Positions 6,765-14,702 of a stretch of 36,353 nt of DNA are shown here, piece by piece. This DNA is from an uncultured Woeseiaceae bacterium. Its GTDB lineage: Bacteria > Pseudomonadota > Gammaproteobacteria > Steroidobacterales > Woeseiaceae. Location: NCBI GenBank assembly GCA_905480215.1, contig CAJQPL010000044.1:1-36353 (forward strand), written 5' to 3'. The notes beneath the pieces are model-generated. The model searched no databases and was not told where the DNA came from. It saw only the letters and a list, made by a program, of their open reading frames with translations. The position numbers were made by a program, and so were the translations under genes. The first letter of the stretch is position 1. Each line of letters begins with the position of its first letter.

Positions 6765-9184
6765 ATCGGCTGCGGATCCAATTCTGCCCCAGTGTTCTTA
6801 GCCAGCGCCCGTAGAACCGTATTCGGCAAAAACGTGTTGTCCCAAGTAAAGTCCTTGGGCGGTGCGTCGCCTAGCCGCGTGATAATCAGGTTGTGCTTGG
6901 GAATGTGATAGCTAACCTGACTGCCATTGCCGTCGAACAAATACAGGTCTTTATCAAGATACGGTTCGGAATGATAATTCTTGCCGAACTCAACATCAGG
7001 ATTCGCCGCGCCACGTCTTTCAATGTAGTCACCGGCCACGTACACGCCCATCGCAGCGTGCGGATTTTGCGGGGTCGCGGTCGTCATCGCCTGCACATAA
7101 CCCTCGGGTAGCAAGCGCTCCTGCTGCCAAACGCCATCATTCATTAGCAACATAGACAAGCGCAGCCATGACTCGGCTGGCAAGAACCCGCAACATCCTG
7201 AATGCGCTGTTCCTCCCAAGCGGTCAACCCAAATCGAGCCGCCAAGCGAACCGAGCGGCTTGAGCACCGCCTCGCTGAGCCACGATTCGTAGTCTCGACC
7301 AGTAGCGCGTTGCAAAATTGGCGCAATGATCTCCCCGTTGGCATTCGAATAGTCATAACGGCTACCGGGCTCAGCGACCAACGGGTACTCGTTAATAATG
7401 ATCTCAGTATGATACGGATGCAGATAAGCCCTATTCATGATGTCATCGGCTTCAAACGTCATTGCCTGTGGTGCGAAACCCGAGCGCATTTGTAACAGCT
7501 GACGCAAGGTTATTTCAGCGCGATCCGTACCGCGCCATTCATGCAGGAAGTCCGACGCCGGCTGATCGAGACCCTCAACATAGCCGAGCTCAATCGCCCG
7601 TCCGACGGCAACAACAGATAGCGGTTTCGAAAGTGATCTTGACACCAAGGGAGTGCTCGATTCGGCGTCGCCAAAATAGTTAGCCATTACTAACGCATCA
7701 TCGTGCCAAACCAAGAGTGCGACTGTGTTAGATGCCTTAGCGTAATCCGTCAATGTACGTCTTGTTGCCTCGTCAAGCCACGCGGCTTTGTCCGCCTGGA
7801 CTTCGATGAATTGGTGTTCCAGAGAGCCTTTAAGTTCGACCAAAGGATCGTAGCCGGCGAGACCACCACCGTTCTTTGACTCGTCTAACAAACGCTGAAA
7901 TCGTTGCGCATATAATTCGTTACTTGCCTCCGTCTTGTAAGCAACAGAAGCCGCATCGGCCTCGGCTGTAATTAGTCCGCGAAGAAGATTATTGACGATC
8001 ACCGAGTCATCATAGGTAAAACTGACTTCGCCAACGCGAGCGACCACCAACTGTCGCGAGGGAACCACATAGACACGCTGCCCGCCAAAACCGTCAAAGA
8101 AAATGATGTCCGGCGCCAGATAAGGCTTCTCATGCGACACCGCGTAAGTATTAGTCGGACCATAAAAACGTTTGCTTTGCCACGCATCACCACGCCAGAC
8201 GTGCAGGCCATACGCAGGATTTAGTTGGCTCGCCGACGTCAACTCGGCCACAGACTCCTCGCTCAGAATTTGATGATCGCCTGCTTTGCCGCCGTTAGCG
8301 AGCATCGTCCCAATTGCCAGCCAATCGCCTAGTCCCGCCTCAAGTCCAGCGTAAAAGCGTGGACTCCCACCCTCTTTTTCGACCCAGAGATTGGCGCTAC
8401 TGTTCCCAAGTGGCGTCCAGATTTTTTCGCTGAGAAATTCGGAATAACGCATGCCGTTGCGCGCCAGCACATCTTCAAGTGCCAATCCGGCGATCTGGCT
8501 GTTTATGTTAGTGTATTCGAACTGCGTTCCCGGCTGCATGGCCTGTTGGTAGCTCAATGCGGTTTCGCGTATTCGTGAAGAATATGTAAGCGCAGCTGAT
8601 TTTTGCTCCGACATTGCGATATATTCCAGGCCGCTGCTGTGATTGAGTAGTTGACGCAGAGTAATCTTGCCGCGCGGATCATTTGCCCAGGCCAGAAGGT
8701 GATTGCCAACTGGATCATCAAGGGAATCAATCAGCCCCTCTTCCACTGCAATGAGAATCGCAATAGCGAGTACCGACTTGTGCATTGAGTAAGTTGCTGT
8801 CGGTGTTTCGGCGTCAATACCCTCGGCAAAATCGGCGGCCACAATGGCGCCGTCGTACCAAACCATCAAACCGCGGCCCTGCTCCGAGCGTGAGTACTCG
8901 ATTGCTGCCGCTATCGCGTCAGGTGCCGGGAATCGATCGGCGTCAATATGCAACGGCTGCCGATTAACGCCGCTGACTGCTTCCTTCGGGATGCGCCAAT
9001 TGACGTTGGCGATCGGCGGCCGCGTTGCCATCAACTCAAGATTGCGCAGCAAAGTTTCGTCCACCGCATCAGCGTCAGCAGCCGGCGGCGCAGACCCGTC
9101 ATCGGCGCAGGCACCCAGTAGTATGGCCAATATTCCAATTTTTGTTATAACAAGGCTTCGACGCAATCCAATCATCACATTCAT
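6752..9184 (-). CDS. Lipoprotein with two tandem serine beta-lactamase/esterase domains
   Basis: An 810-aa lipoprotein: hydrophobic segment then lipobox LLGAC with Cys26. Two class C beta-lactamase-like (PBP fold) domains follow. Domain 1 (about 85-405) has Ser133-x-x-Lys136 in TYSMHKS and Tyr224-Thr-Asn. Domain 2 (about 455-795) has Ser517-x-x-Lys520 in RSLSKP and Tyr612-Ser-Asn. Both nucleophile and general-base motifs are intact, so both domains should be active as esterases, amidases or peptidases. Single-domain members are about 350-450 aa, so this is an internal duplication. It should sit on a membrane facing the periplasm. Hydrolysis of ester or amide forms of the cluster's substrate is inference; beta-lactam resistance is not implied. 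Confidence 0.88.
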   Translation of the reverse strand: MNVMIGLRRSLVITKIGILAILLGACADDGSAPPAADADAVDETLLRNLELMATRPPIANVNWRIPKEAVSGVNRQPLHIDADRFPAPDAIAAAIEYSRSEQGRGLMVWYDGAIVAADFAEGIDAETPTATYSMHKSVLAIAILIAVEEGLIDSLDDPVGNHLLAWANDPRGKITLRQLLNHSSGLEYIAMSEQKSAALTYSSRIRETALSYQQAMQPGTQFEYTNINSQIAGLALEDVLARNGMRYSEFLSEKIWTPLGNSSANLWVEKEGGSPRFYAGLEAGLGDWLAIGTMLANGGKAGDHQILSEESVAELTSASQLNPAYGLHVWRGDAWQSKRFYGPTNTYAVSHEKPYLAPDIIFFDGFGGQRVYVVPSRQLVVARVGEVSFTYDDSVIVNNLLRGLITAEADAASVAYKTEASNELYAQRFQRLLDESKNGGGLAGYDPLVELKGSLEHQFIEVQADKAAWLDEATRRTLTDYAKASNTVALLVWHDDALVMANYFGDAESSTPLVSRSLSKPLSVVAVGRAIELGYVEGLDQPASDFLHEWRGTDRAEITLRQLLQMRSGFAPQAMTFEADDIMNRAYLHPYHTEIIINEYPLVAEPGSRYDYSNANGEIIAPILQRATGRDYESWLSEAVLKPLGSLGGSIWVDRLGGTAHSGCCGFLPAESWLRLSMLLMNDGVWQQERLLPEGYVQAMTTATPQNPHAAMGVYVAGDYIERRGAANPDVEFGKNYHSEPYLDKDLYLFDGNGSQVSYHIPKHNLIITRLGDAPPKDFTWDNTFLPNTVLRALAKNTGAELDPQPMPPN

Positions 9185-9318
9185 CCTGTCTGCTCAATCA
9201 ATAGTTCAATTTCAACCCAGTAGAAACGGAACCGCAAAACTTATCCAATCAATTTTTAGATGGGCGCGTTCGCCGAATTCGACTGCGACGGGTGCATGCC
9301 GACCGGATTGGTTTTTGA

Positions 9319-10221
9319 TTATCGGCCGCTTCGATCAAATAATGTCGAAGCGATATTTCGAATCCCTGCAGCGGTCGCTCGGGCAGCTCTGCTGTGTTCT
9401 GCCACTTTAGAGAATACCAGGTAGACGTCGAATGCCATCGCATCGCTGGCAATGACGCGCGTTTCAACCTGACCTAATTCGACATCACGTCGCACCGATG
9501 ACCTTGCAAGAATAGAAACACCCGCTCCTGCACGGACGAGGTCTTTTATCGCCACAAGCGCATCTATCTCATAGGCAACTTCAAATTCCACCCCGGCGTC
9601 TGCGAACGCTGCCGCCATCCGATTACGGATACCTTTGTTATTAAACGGCGCGATCAGATCCAATTTCGACATTTCTTCAATACTGATCGGGTTCGGACAC
9701 TTGTGGCCACGTGGAACAACGAGGCACAGCTCCTCTTTACCTATCACCTCCATTACGAGGCTCGAGTTTGCCGGAGGCTCGAAGACGATCGCCATATCCA
9801 GACGATCGGCCATCAGCCACTCCACCAACGTCGCACTGAGTCCTTCGCTCATTCGTACGGTAATATTCTCGTGCGCAATTTTCATTTGCTCAAGCAGCGT
9901 CGCTGCGACGCCAAGCGTTGCCGTTGGTGGCATTCCAACTCGCACCAGTCCCGCCGGATTGTCATACCAGGACACAAGATTGCGGCGAGTATCCTCAATT
10001 TGCTCCAACATCGAAGCCGCCCGCTCGCTGAGAAAAACCCCCTGTTCAGTTAACGTGATACCGCGCCCGGTCCGAATCAACAATTTAACGCCAAGTTCTT
10101 CTTCGAGCAGGCGCATTTGTCGACTCAACGCTGATTGAGCCAAGGGAATATGAGCAGCTGCCTTCGTAAAACTTCCCAGTTCTGCGACGACGAGAAAATA
10201 GCGGAGTTGGCGTAGATCCAC
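9319..10221 (-). CDS. LysR-type transcriptional regulator
   Basis: A 300-aa LysR-family regulator. The N-terminal winged helix-turn-helix is typical: MDLRQLRYFLVVAELGSF, then KAAAHIPLAQSALSRQMRLL (HTH about 18-37). A linker helix leads into the periplasmic-binding-protein-like effector domain (about 92-295). The start is GTG at 10221. It is transcribed away from the second methyltransferase gene, the classic arrangement for a LysR gene and its target. It is the only DNA-binding regulator in the window, so it may also act at the shared elements at 3157 and 13403. The N-terminus resembles the Cbl/Nac-like branch; the effector is unknown. Confidence 0.93.
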   Translation of the reverse strand: MDLRQLRYFLVVAELGSFTKAAAHIPLAQSALSRQMRLLEEELGVKLLIRTGRGITLTEQGVFLSERAASMLEQIEDTRRNLVSWYDNPAGLVRVGMPPTATLGVAATLLEQMKIAHENITVRMSEGLSATLVEWLMADRLDMAIVFEPPANSSLVMEVIGKEELCLVVPRGHKCPNPISIEEMSKLDLIAPFNNKGIRNRMAAAFADAGVEFEVAYEIDALVAIKDLVRAGAGVSILARSSVRRDVELGQVETRVIASDAMAFDVYLVFSKVAEHSRAARATAAGIRNIASTLFDRSGR

Positions 10222-10240
10222 GGAGCGTTAATCGCCTCTT

Positions 10241-10255
10241 GATATGACAGATATC
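10241..10255. promoter_or_regulatory. Inverted repeat in the LysR/methyltransferase divergent region
   Basis: GATAT-GACAG-ATATC is a perfect 5-bp inverted repeat lying 20 bases upstream of the LysR start. Its place and symmetry suit a LysR autoregulatory site, but it lacks an exact T-N11-A core, so the assignment is tentative. Confidence 0.35.
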
Positions 10256-10371
10256 GAAATAATACTTCATCTCGGTGCCTGACCAAGTATATATTAGCTG
10301 ATACCCGAGCATCGGCTGTCACGAGCACTGCCTAATGGCTAATTTTTTGGTCATTTATCGAGGACTTAATA

Positions 10372-11499
10372 TTGAGTAAGAACACAACATTTTCAAAGAC
10401 GTACAAGCCGACTCACGACGAGGCAGCAAGGCAAGGTTTCGTTGGTTCCTTGAAGGGCTATCTGAATGGACGCCTGGAGGTGGACCTTGACGAACGCTAT
10501 GAGTCGCACCTAAAGCCGCAATTTGTTGCCGCGAACGGCCGCGCGCCAGAAACACGTGACGAAGGCACCGAGGCTTTCTCTCACGACCACGCCTACCAAT
10601 TATGGGGAGCAGCGGTATTCACCTCACAAGATCTGATGTGGGAAACCGTCGACGATACCTGTCAGCGGCTGTTGCCAGACCTCGCCGCACGGCACCGTGC
10701 ATTGCAAGACAGTGACGCTTTTGGTCGGCTCGAACTTGATGCGGATATAGAACTACCGGAGCCGATTCGAAACGTTGAGATTCATCGTCAACCAGGAGGT
10801 TACTTCAACGACGATGAAGAAAATGGTTTGCTTACCGGTTTGCGCTATTTCGGAACCGTTGAACTTTACCGTGCCGCAAAGGGTCTTGCCGCCACTGATC
10901 AGACCGGCGCGCCGGGGATGGGGCAGTTCATTCTTGCTGCCTTGAAGCGCCGTTTTCCAGAACTTGCGCCAACGTCGATACTCGATCTTGGATGTGGAAC
11001 AGGCACAGAAACAGTCGCCTATGCGCAATCATTTCCCGAAGCAGAGGTCTGGGGTGTCGACCTGTCAGAACCACTGCTACGGTTCGCACACACTTGGGCT
11101 GGCGATGGTGGACATTCGATAAACTTTCGGCAGGCTGATGCTCGGCATACCGGTTTCTCCGATGAGTCCTTCGACCTGATCGTATCGAACATACTGTTTC
11201 ACGAAACCTGGTTTGATATCCTCCCCGACATAATGCGTGAGGCGCTGCGGCTTTTGCGTCCAGGCGGAGTTTTTCTGAACGTCGACATCCCGTATCAGCC
11301 GCATCGCCTTTCTATTCCAAAACAAGTAACCAACCACTGGCAGGTCGTCAACAATGGCGAACCCTTCTGGACCGGATTTGCGGATATGGATATGAGAGAA
11401 CAATTAGTAGCCGCGGGCTTTGAGCAAGAGCACGTGTTCGCAGACTACGACGCAATTGGTAGCGGCGAATTTCATGTTTTCGGCGGACGCAAGGTCTAA
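10372..11499 (+). CDS. Class I SAM-dependent methyltransferase with N-terminal extension (copy 2)
   Basis: A 375-aa paralogue of the methyltransferase at 5459. The SAM-binding motif is canonical here: ILDLGCGTGTE at 203-213, then VDLSE at 229-233, FDLI near 267 and LLRPGG near 294-299. The long N-terminal region shares the IHRQPGGY segment (137-144), and the C-terminal part the NGEPFW segment (328-333), with copy 1. The start is TTG at 10372, supported by GAGGA at 10360-10364 seven bases upstream. The small partner gene begins 2 bases after the stop. Divergent transcription from the LysR gene suggests direct control by it. The substrate is unknown. Confidence 0.87.
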   Translation: MSKNTTFSKTYKPTHDEAARQGFVGSLKGYLNGRLEVDLDERYESHLKPQFVAANGRAPETRDEGTEAFSHDHAYQLWGAAVFTSQDLMWETVDDTCQRLLPDLAARHRALQDSDAFGRLELDADIELPEPIRNVEIHRQPGGYFNDDEENGLLTGLRYFGTVELYRAAKGLAATDQTGAPGMGQFILAALKRRFPELAPTSILDLGCGTGTETVAYAQSFPEAEVWGVDLSEPLLRFAHTWAGDGGHSINFRQADARHTGFSDESFDLIVSNILFHETWFDILPDIMREALRLLRPGGVFLNVDIPYQPHRLSIPKQVTNHWQVVNNGEPFWTGFADMDMREQLVAAGFEQEHVFADYDAIGSGEFHVFGGRKV

Positions 11500-11501
11500 T
11501 T

Positions 11502-11777
11502 ATGAAGGACAAGACACAGCCGGATCCTATTCCTCTTGAGCGACCCCAACAAATCGAATCGCTGGCTCCCGATCAGATGGTCGCGGTCATATTGCGTCTG
11601 ACAATGGAAATCAGCACGCTGCGCGAACGCCTTGCCACTCATGAACAATTGCTGCAACAAGCGGGAGTCTTTTCTGACGAAGCAATTGACGATTTTCAAG
11701 TCGATGCTGAGGACAAATCACGCAGACAAGCTGAACGCCAGAGACTCATTGAGGGAGTAGTTAGCGATCTTCGCTAG
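11502..11777 (+). CDS. Small helical protein partner of methyltransferase copy 2
   Basis: A 91-aa acidic, probably coiled-coil or helical-bundle protein, paralogous to the 83-aa product at 6494 (16 identities over 64 gapless residues). The shared blocks are around LLQQAG, EAIDDFQVDAE and ER. It starts 2 bases after the methyltransferase stop, which suggests translational coupling. Its last codon overlaps the convergent aldehyde dehydrogenase stop: the palindrome CTAG at 11774-11777 supplies TAG to both strands. I recognise no named family. Confidence 0.75.
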   Translation: MKDKTQPDPIPLERPQQIESLAPDQMVAVILRLTMEISTLRERLATHEQLLQQAGVFSDEAIDDFQVDAEDKSRRQAERQRLIEGVVSDLR

Positions 11778-13306
11778 CGCTTACTGCCAAGCGACGGAAG
11801 CTTCAGCGGTGCGTTCGGCAGCATCATCGTTTTTTCTTCTGTTAGCAGATCTACAGACGCGTGCAAGCCATCGCGGCCAACGCCGGACATCTTGTAGCCG
11901 CCGAAAGGCGCGCGCAGGTCGCGTGTTAAAGGCGTATTCACCCACACAGTTCCTGCCTTAACACGCTGCGCAACCGACATAACACTCGGCAAATCGTCCG
12001 ACCAAATGTAGCTAACGAGTCCGAAACTCGACTCGTTTGCGATTTGAACAGCTTCATCGGCGTCGCGAATTCGTTGTATTGTCACGAAAGGACCGAATAT
12101 TTCTTCCTGGCAAACTCGCGATTGATTTGAGGTCACTAATGCTGCTGTAGGCTCTACGAAATAGCCTTTCGCAAACGAATCTGCAGCGCGGCCACCACAA
12201 AGAATCTCCGCACCTTCTGCTTCTGCAATTTTCGCGTACGCCAATACCTTGTCGCGGTGTGCCGCAAACGCTAGTGGACCAATTTCACTGTCCGCGTCAA
12301 ATGGATCGCCTACAACAACATTTTTCATACGTGCTACAAAAGACTCAATAAATTCATCGGCTACTTCATCCTCAACCAAAATTCGGGAACCGGCCAGGCA
12401 TTGTTCACCGTTACCTGAAAGAATTGCGAGCAGCGAGCCGTCAATGGCCGATGGCAGGTTTGCGGAGCTCAGCACAATATTTGCCGACTTGCCGCCAAGT
12501 TCCAAACCAACCTTCTTAATGCCGCCGGCCGCCGATTGCATAATAGCTTTGCCTGTCTCAGTGCCACCAACGAAACCAATGACATCCACTCCGGGATGTT
12601 CAGTTAAAGCCTTTCCAGTAACGTGACCGCGGCCGTTTACCAGGTTTATCAGGCCCGGCGGCAAATCGGCTTCATGCATAATTTCGACGAAACGGAATAG
12701 TGAATAGGGAGAGTACTCGGAAGCCTTGATAACGCAGGTATTTCCAAGTGCAAGAGCTGCCGCAAGCTTCATCGAAGACAAAACCAAGGGCGCATTCCAC
12801 GGTGACAACAGTGCAACTACGCCAACCGCCTCGCGCGTGACGATCGATGTATATTGACCCGTTTGAGTATATGTGTGACCGCCAAGTGTTCCTGCTGCCT
12901 CAATAAAGAACTCGAAGTTTTCAATCGTCCTTGGGATATGCATCGCATTCACACCTGCCAGAGGCATGCCAACCTCAAGCGACTGAATCGCGGCCAGCTC
13001 TTCCTTATTCGCGTCAATGACATCAATAAGTCGCCGTAACAGCTGTTTGCGTTCTTTGTGTGCCATTCGCGCCCAACCAGTATTATCAAACGCGTCGCGG
13101 GCGGCGGCTACCGCCGCATCAACATCGGCTGGTGAACATTCGTTGACACCGTAAAGCAACTCCTCGGTAGCAGGACACAGATGCTGGATCGGCGCCACCG
13201 ACGAATCCTGCGCAAGCTGCTTTCCGCCTACGAAGCCCGACACTGAATCTGGCAAATTAAGTTTGAATCGCGTTGCGACTTCTTCAACACTCGCTACATT
13301 TTTCAC
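11774..13306 (-). CDS. NAD(P)-dependent aldehyde dehydrogenase
   Basis: A 510-aa aldehyde dehydrogenase from the GTG at 13306, preceded by GAGGTG nine bases upstream. A longer reading from a TTG at 13405 would add 33 poorly conserved residues and run into the shared regulatory element, so I reject it. Catalytic residues are Glu269 in GLELGGKSAN and Cys303 in NGEQCLAGSR, with the cofactor-site segment SPWNAPLVLS and the C-terminal PFGGYKMSGVGR. It most resembles aromatic-catabolic semialdehyde or hydroxymuconic-semialdehyde dehydrogenases. It diverges from the FAD monooxygenase, consistent with oxidation of an aldehyde made in the same pathway. The exact substrate is unknown. Confidence 0.92.
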   Translation of the reverse strand: MKNVASVEEVATRFKLNLPDSVSGFVGGKQLAQDSSVAPIQHLCPATEELLYGVNECSPADVDAAVAAARDAFDNTGWARMAHKERKQLLRRLIDVIDANKEELAAIQSLEVGMPLAGVNAMHIPRTIENFEFFIEAAGTLGGHTYTQTGQYTSIVTREAVGVVALLSPWNAPLVLSSMKLAAALALGNTCVIKASEYSPYSLFRFVEIMHEADLPPGLINLVNGRGHVTGKALTEHPGVDVIGFVGGTETGKAIMQSAAGGIKKVGLELGGKSANIVLSSANLPSAIDGSLLAILSGNGEQCLAGSRILVEDEVADEFIESFVARMKNVVVGDPFDADSEIGPLAFAAHRDKVLAYAKIAEAEGAEILCGGRAADSFAKGYFVEPTAALVTSNQSRVCQEEIFGPFVTIQRIRDADEAVQIANESSFGLVSYIWSDDLPSVMSVAQRVKAGTVWVNTPLTRDLRAPFGGYKMSGVGRDGLHASVDLLTEEKTMMLPNAPLKLPSLGSKR

Positions 13307-13402
13307 GGGCTCTAGCACCTCAGTTTCCAGGGATTGGGCAGCGCAGCCGCCCGCTAGGCCAATGATGTCACAAATGATCGCAATTGAGGAACTCCGCCCA
13401 TA

Positions 13403-13475
13403 CAATTAGCGGATGGTAGTGTTCGCAAAATTGAATCAGTCGGATGCTGCTTAGGCGATAGACTTACTTAAGTAA
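13403..13475 (+). promoter_or_regulatory. Copy B of a 73-bp shared intergenic element
   Basis: Lies between the aldehyde dehydrogenase (leftward from 13306) and the FAD monooxygenase (rightward from 13484/13496). It matches 3157-3229 at 55 of 73 positions without gaps, including the uninterrupted CAAAATTGAATCAG and GGCGATAGA. Both copies have the same orientation relative to a leftward and a rightward gene, as expected of an operator serving a divergent promoter. Confidence 0.6.
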
Positions 13476-13495
13476 TATTCCTGGTGAGTAAAATT

Positions 13496-14689
13496 ATGTT
13501 ATCAGCTGACGTATTGGTTGTTGGTGCGGGTCCGGTTGGTACGGTCGCAGCGCTGGCATTGGCGCAACAAGGGTTAAGTGTAATTATTTGCGAGGCCGGT
13601 GCCGACTGTGCACAGGACTTGCGTGCCTCGACGTTCCATCCGCCGACGTTGGAGATGCTCGATGAGTTGGGGGTCGCCGATGACATTATTGACTACGGCC
13701 TGAAAGCGCCAACCTACCATTTTCGAGAACGCCAGAGCCAACAGGTCATCGAATTTGATCTCACCGATATCAGCGACGCAACGCGCTTTCCATTTCGCAT
13801 CCAATGCGAACAGCATGTAATGGCCGGAATGTTGGCCAAGCGCCTGGAAGAACACCCCAATGCAACGGTCTTGTTTAGTCACCGTGCAAACTCGTTCGAG
13901 CAAGACGAACTCGGCGTTACGGTGGCCGTTGAAACGCCCTTAAGTATTGAAAAGATTCGCACCCAATATGTCATCGCCGCTGACGGTGGTAATTCCATTA
14001 TTCGTAAATGGCTGGGTGCCGAATTTAGTGGCTTCACGTATCCAGAGAAATTCTTGTGTGTCTCCACCAAGTTGGAATTAAAGGACTACATCGACAATCT
14101 ATGCTTCGTCAACTACATTGCCGACCCGGAAGAATGGCTGGTGTTGCTGCGAGTACCCAGCGTCTGGCGTATTCTGGTGCCAGCCGCTGAAACAGAGAGC
14201 GATGAAAAATTACTCTCCGACGAGACTCGAGATGGCATATTTTCGCGACTGATCGGCAAAAGCGATGTTGAAACCTATCATCGCACCATCTACCGCGTGC
14301 ATCAGCGGGTCGCACAGAAGTTTAATCACGGCCGTGTCTTCCTGGCTGGCGATTCGGCACACTTGAACAACCCCCTCGGTGGCTTCGGCATGAACAGCGG
14401 CATTCACGACGTCTGGAACTTGCAGCAAAAAATAGCCCAGTCCGTGGGAGATGGTCACGACGAGCGTCTTTTTGACCTCTATGATCGGCAGCGCCGCACC
14501 GTGACACATGACTTTATCCAACGACAAACCATTCAGAACAAAGAGCTTCTGGAACACGGGGCCGATGAAGGCCACGCACGACGATTTGCCAATATGCAGG
14601 CAATCGCAGCCGATGACGGTCAACGACGAAGTTTCTTGCTGCGACAATCTATGCTCGAAAGCCTGAGTGACGCAGCAGCAATAGAATAG
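13496..14689 (+). CDS. FAD-dependent aromatic-type monooxygenase (PHBH fold, class A)
   Basis: A flavoprotein hydroxylase of about 397 aa (401 aa if the GTG at 13484 is used; the ATG at 13496 has GGTGAG seven bases upstream). In the 401-aa numbering: dinucleotide-binding GAGPVG at 14-19, the DG motif AADGGNS at 166-171 contacting FAD and NAD(P)H, and the GD motif FLAGDSAHLNNPLGGFGMNSG at 287-306. These three define class A monooxygenases such as MhpA and 6-hydroxynicotinate 3-monooxygenase. It should hydroxylate an aromatic or heteroaromatic ring using NAD(P)H and O2. It heads an operon with a maleate-isomerase-fold protein and a NodB-fold protein, and faces the aldehyde dehydrogenase. The substrate is not determined. 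Confidence 0.9.
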   Translation: MLSADVLVVGAGPVGTVAALALAQQGLSVIICEAGADCAQDLRASTFHPPTLEMLDELGVADDIIDYGLKAPTYHFRERQSQQVIEFDLTDISDATRFPFRIQCEQHVMAGMLAKRLEEHPNATVLFSHRANSFEQDELGVTVAVETPLSIEKIRTQYVIAADGGNSIIRKWLGAEFSGFTYPEKFLCVSTKLELKDYIDNLCFVNYIADPEEWLVLLRVPSVWRILVPAAETESDEKLLSDETRDGIFSRLIGKSDVETYHRTIYRVHQRVAQKFNHGRVFLAGDSAHLNNPLGGFGMNSGIHDVWNLQQKIAQSVGDGHDERLFDLYDRQRRTVTHDFIQRQTIQNKELLEHGADEGHARRFANMQAIAADDGQRRSFLLRQSMLESLSDAAAIE

Positions 14690-14702
14690 AGGAAAATTAC
14701 AC

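Noticed and set aside
6752-9184. Antibiotic-resistance beta-lactamase
   Set aside because: The Ser-x-x-Lys and Tyr-x-Asn motifs are shared with many esterases and peptidases. The tandem lipoprotein layout and catabolic neighbours do not point to resistance.
13307-13405. A longer N-terminus for the aldehyde dehydrogenase from a TTG at 13405
   Set aside because: It adds 33 residues unlike the family, starts at a rare codon with no ribosome site, and overlaps the conserved 73-bp element. The GTG at 13306 has GAGGTG upstream.
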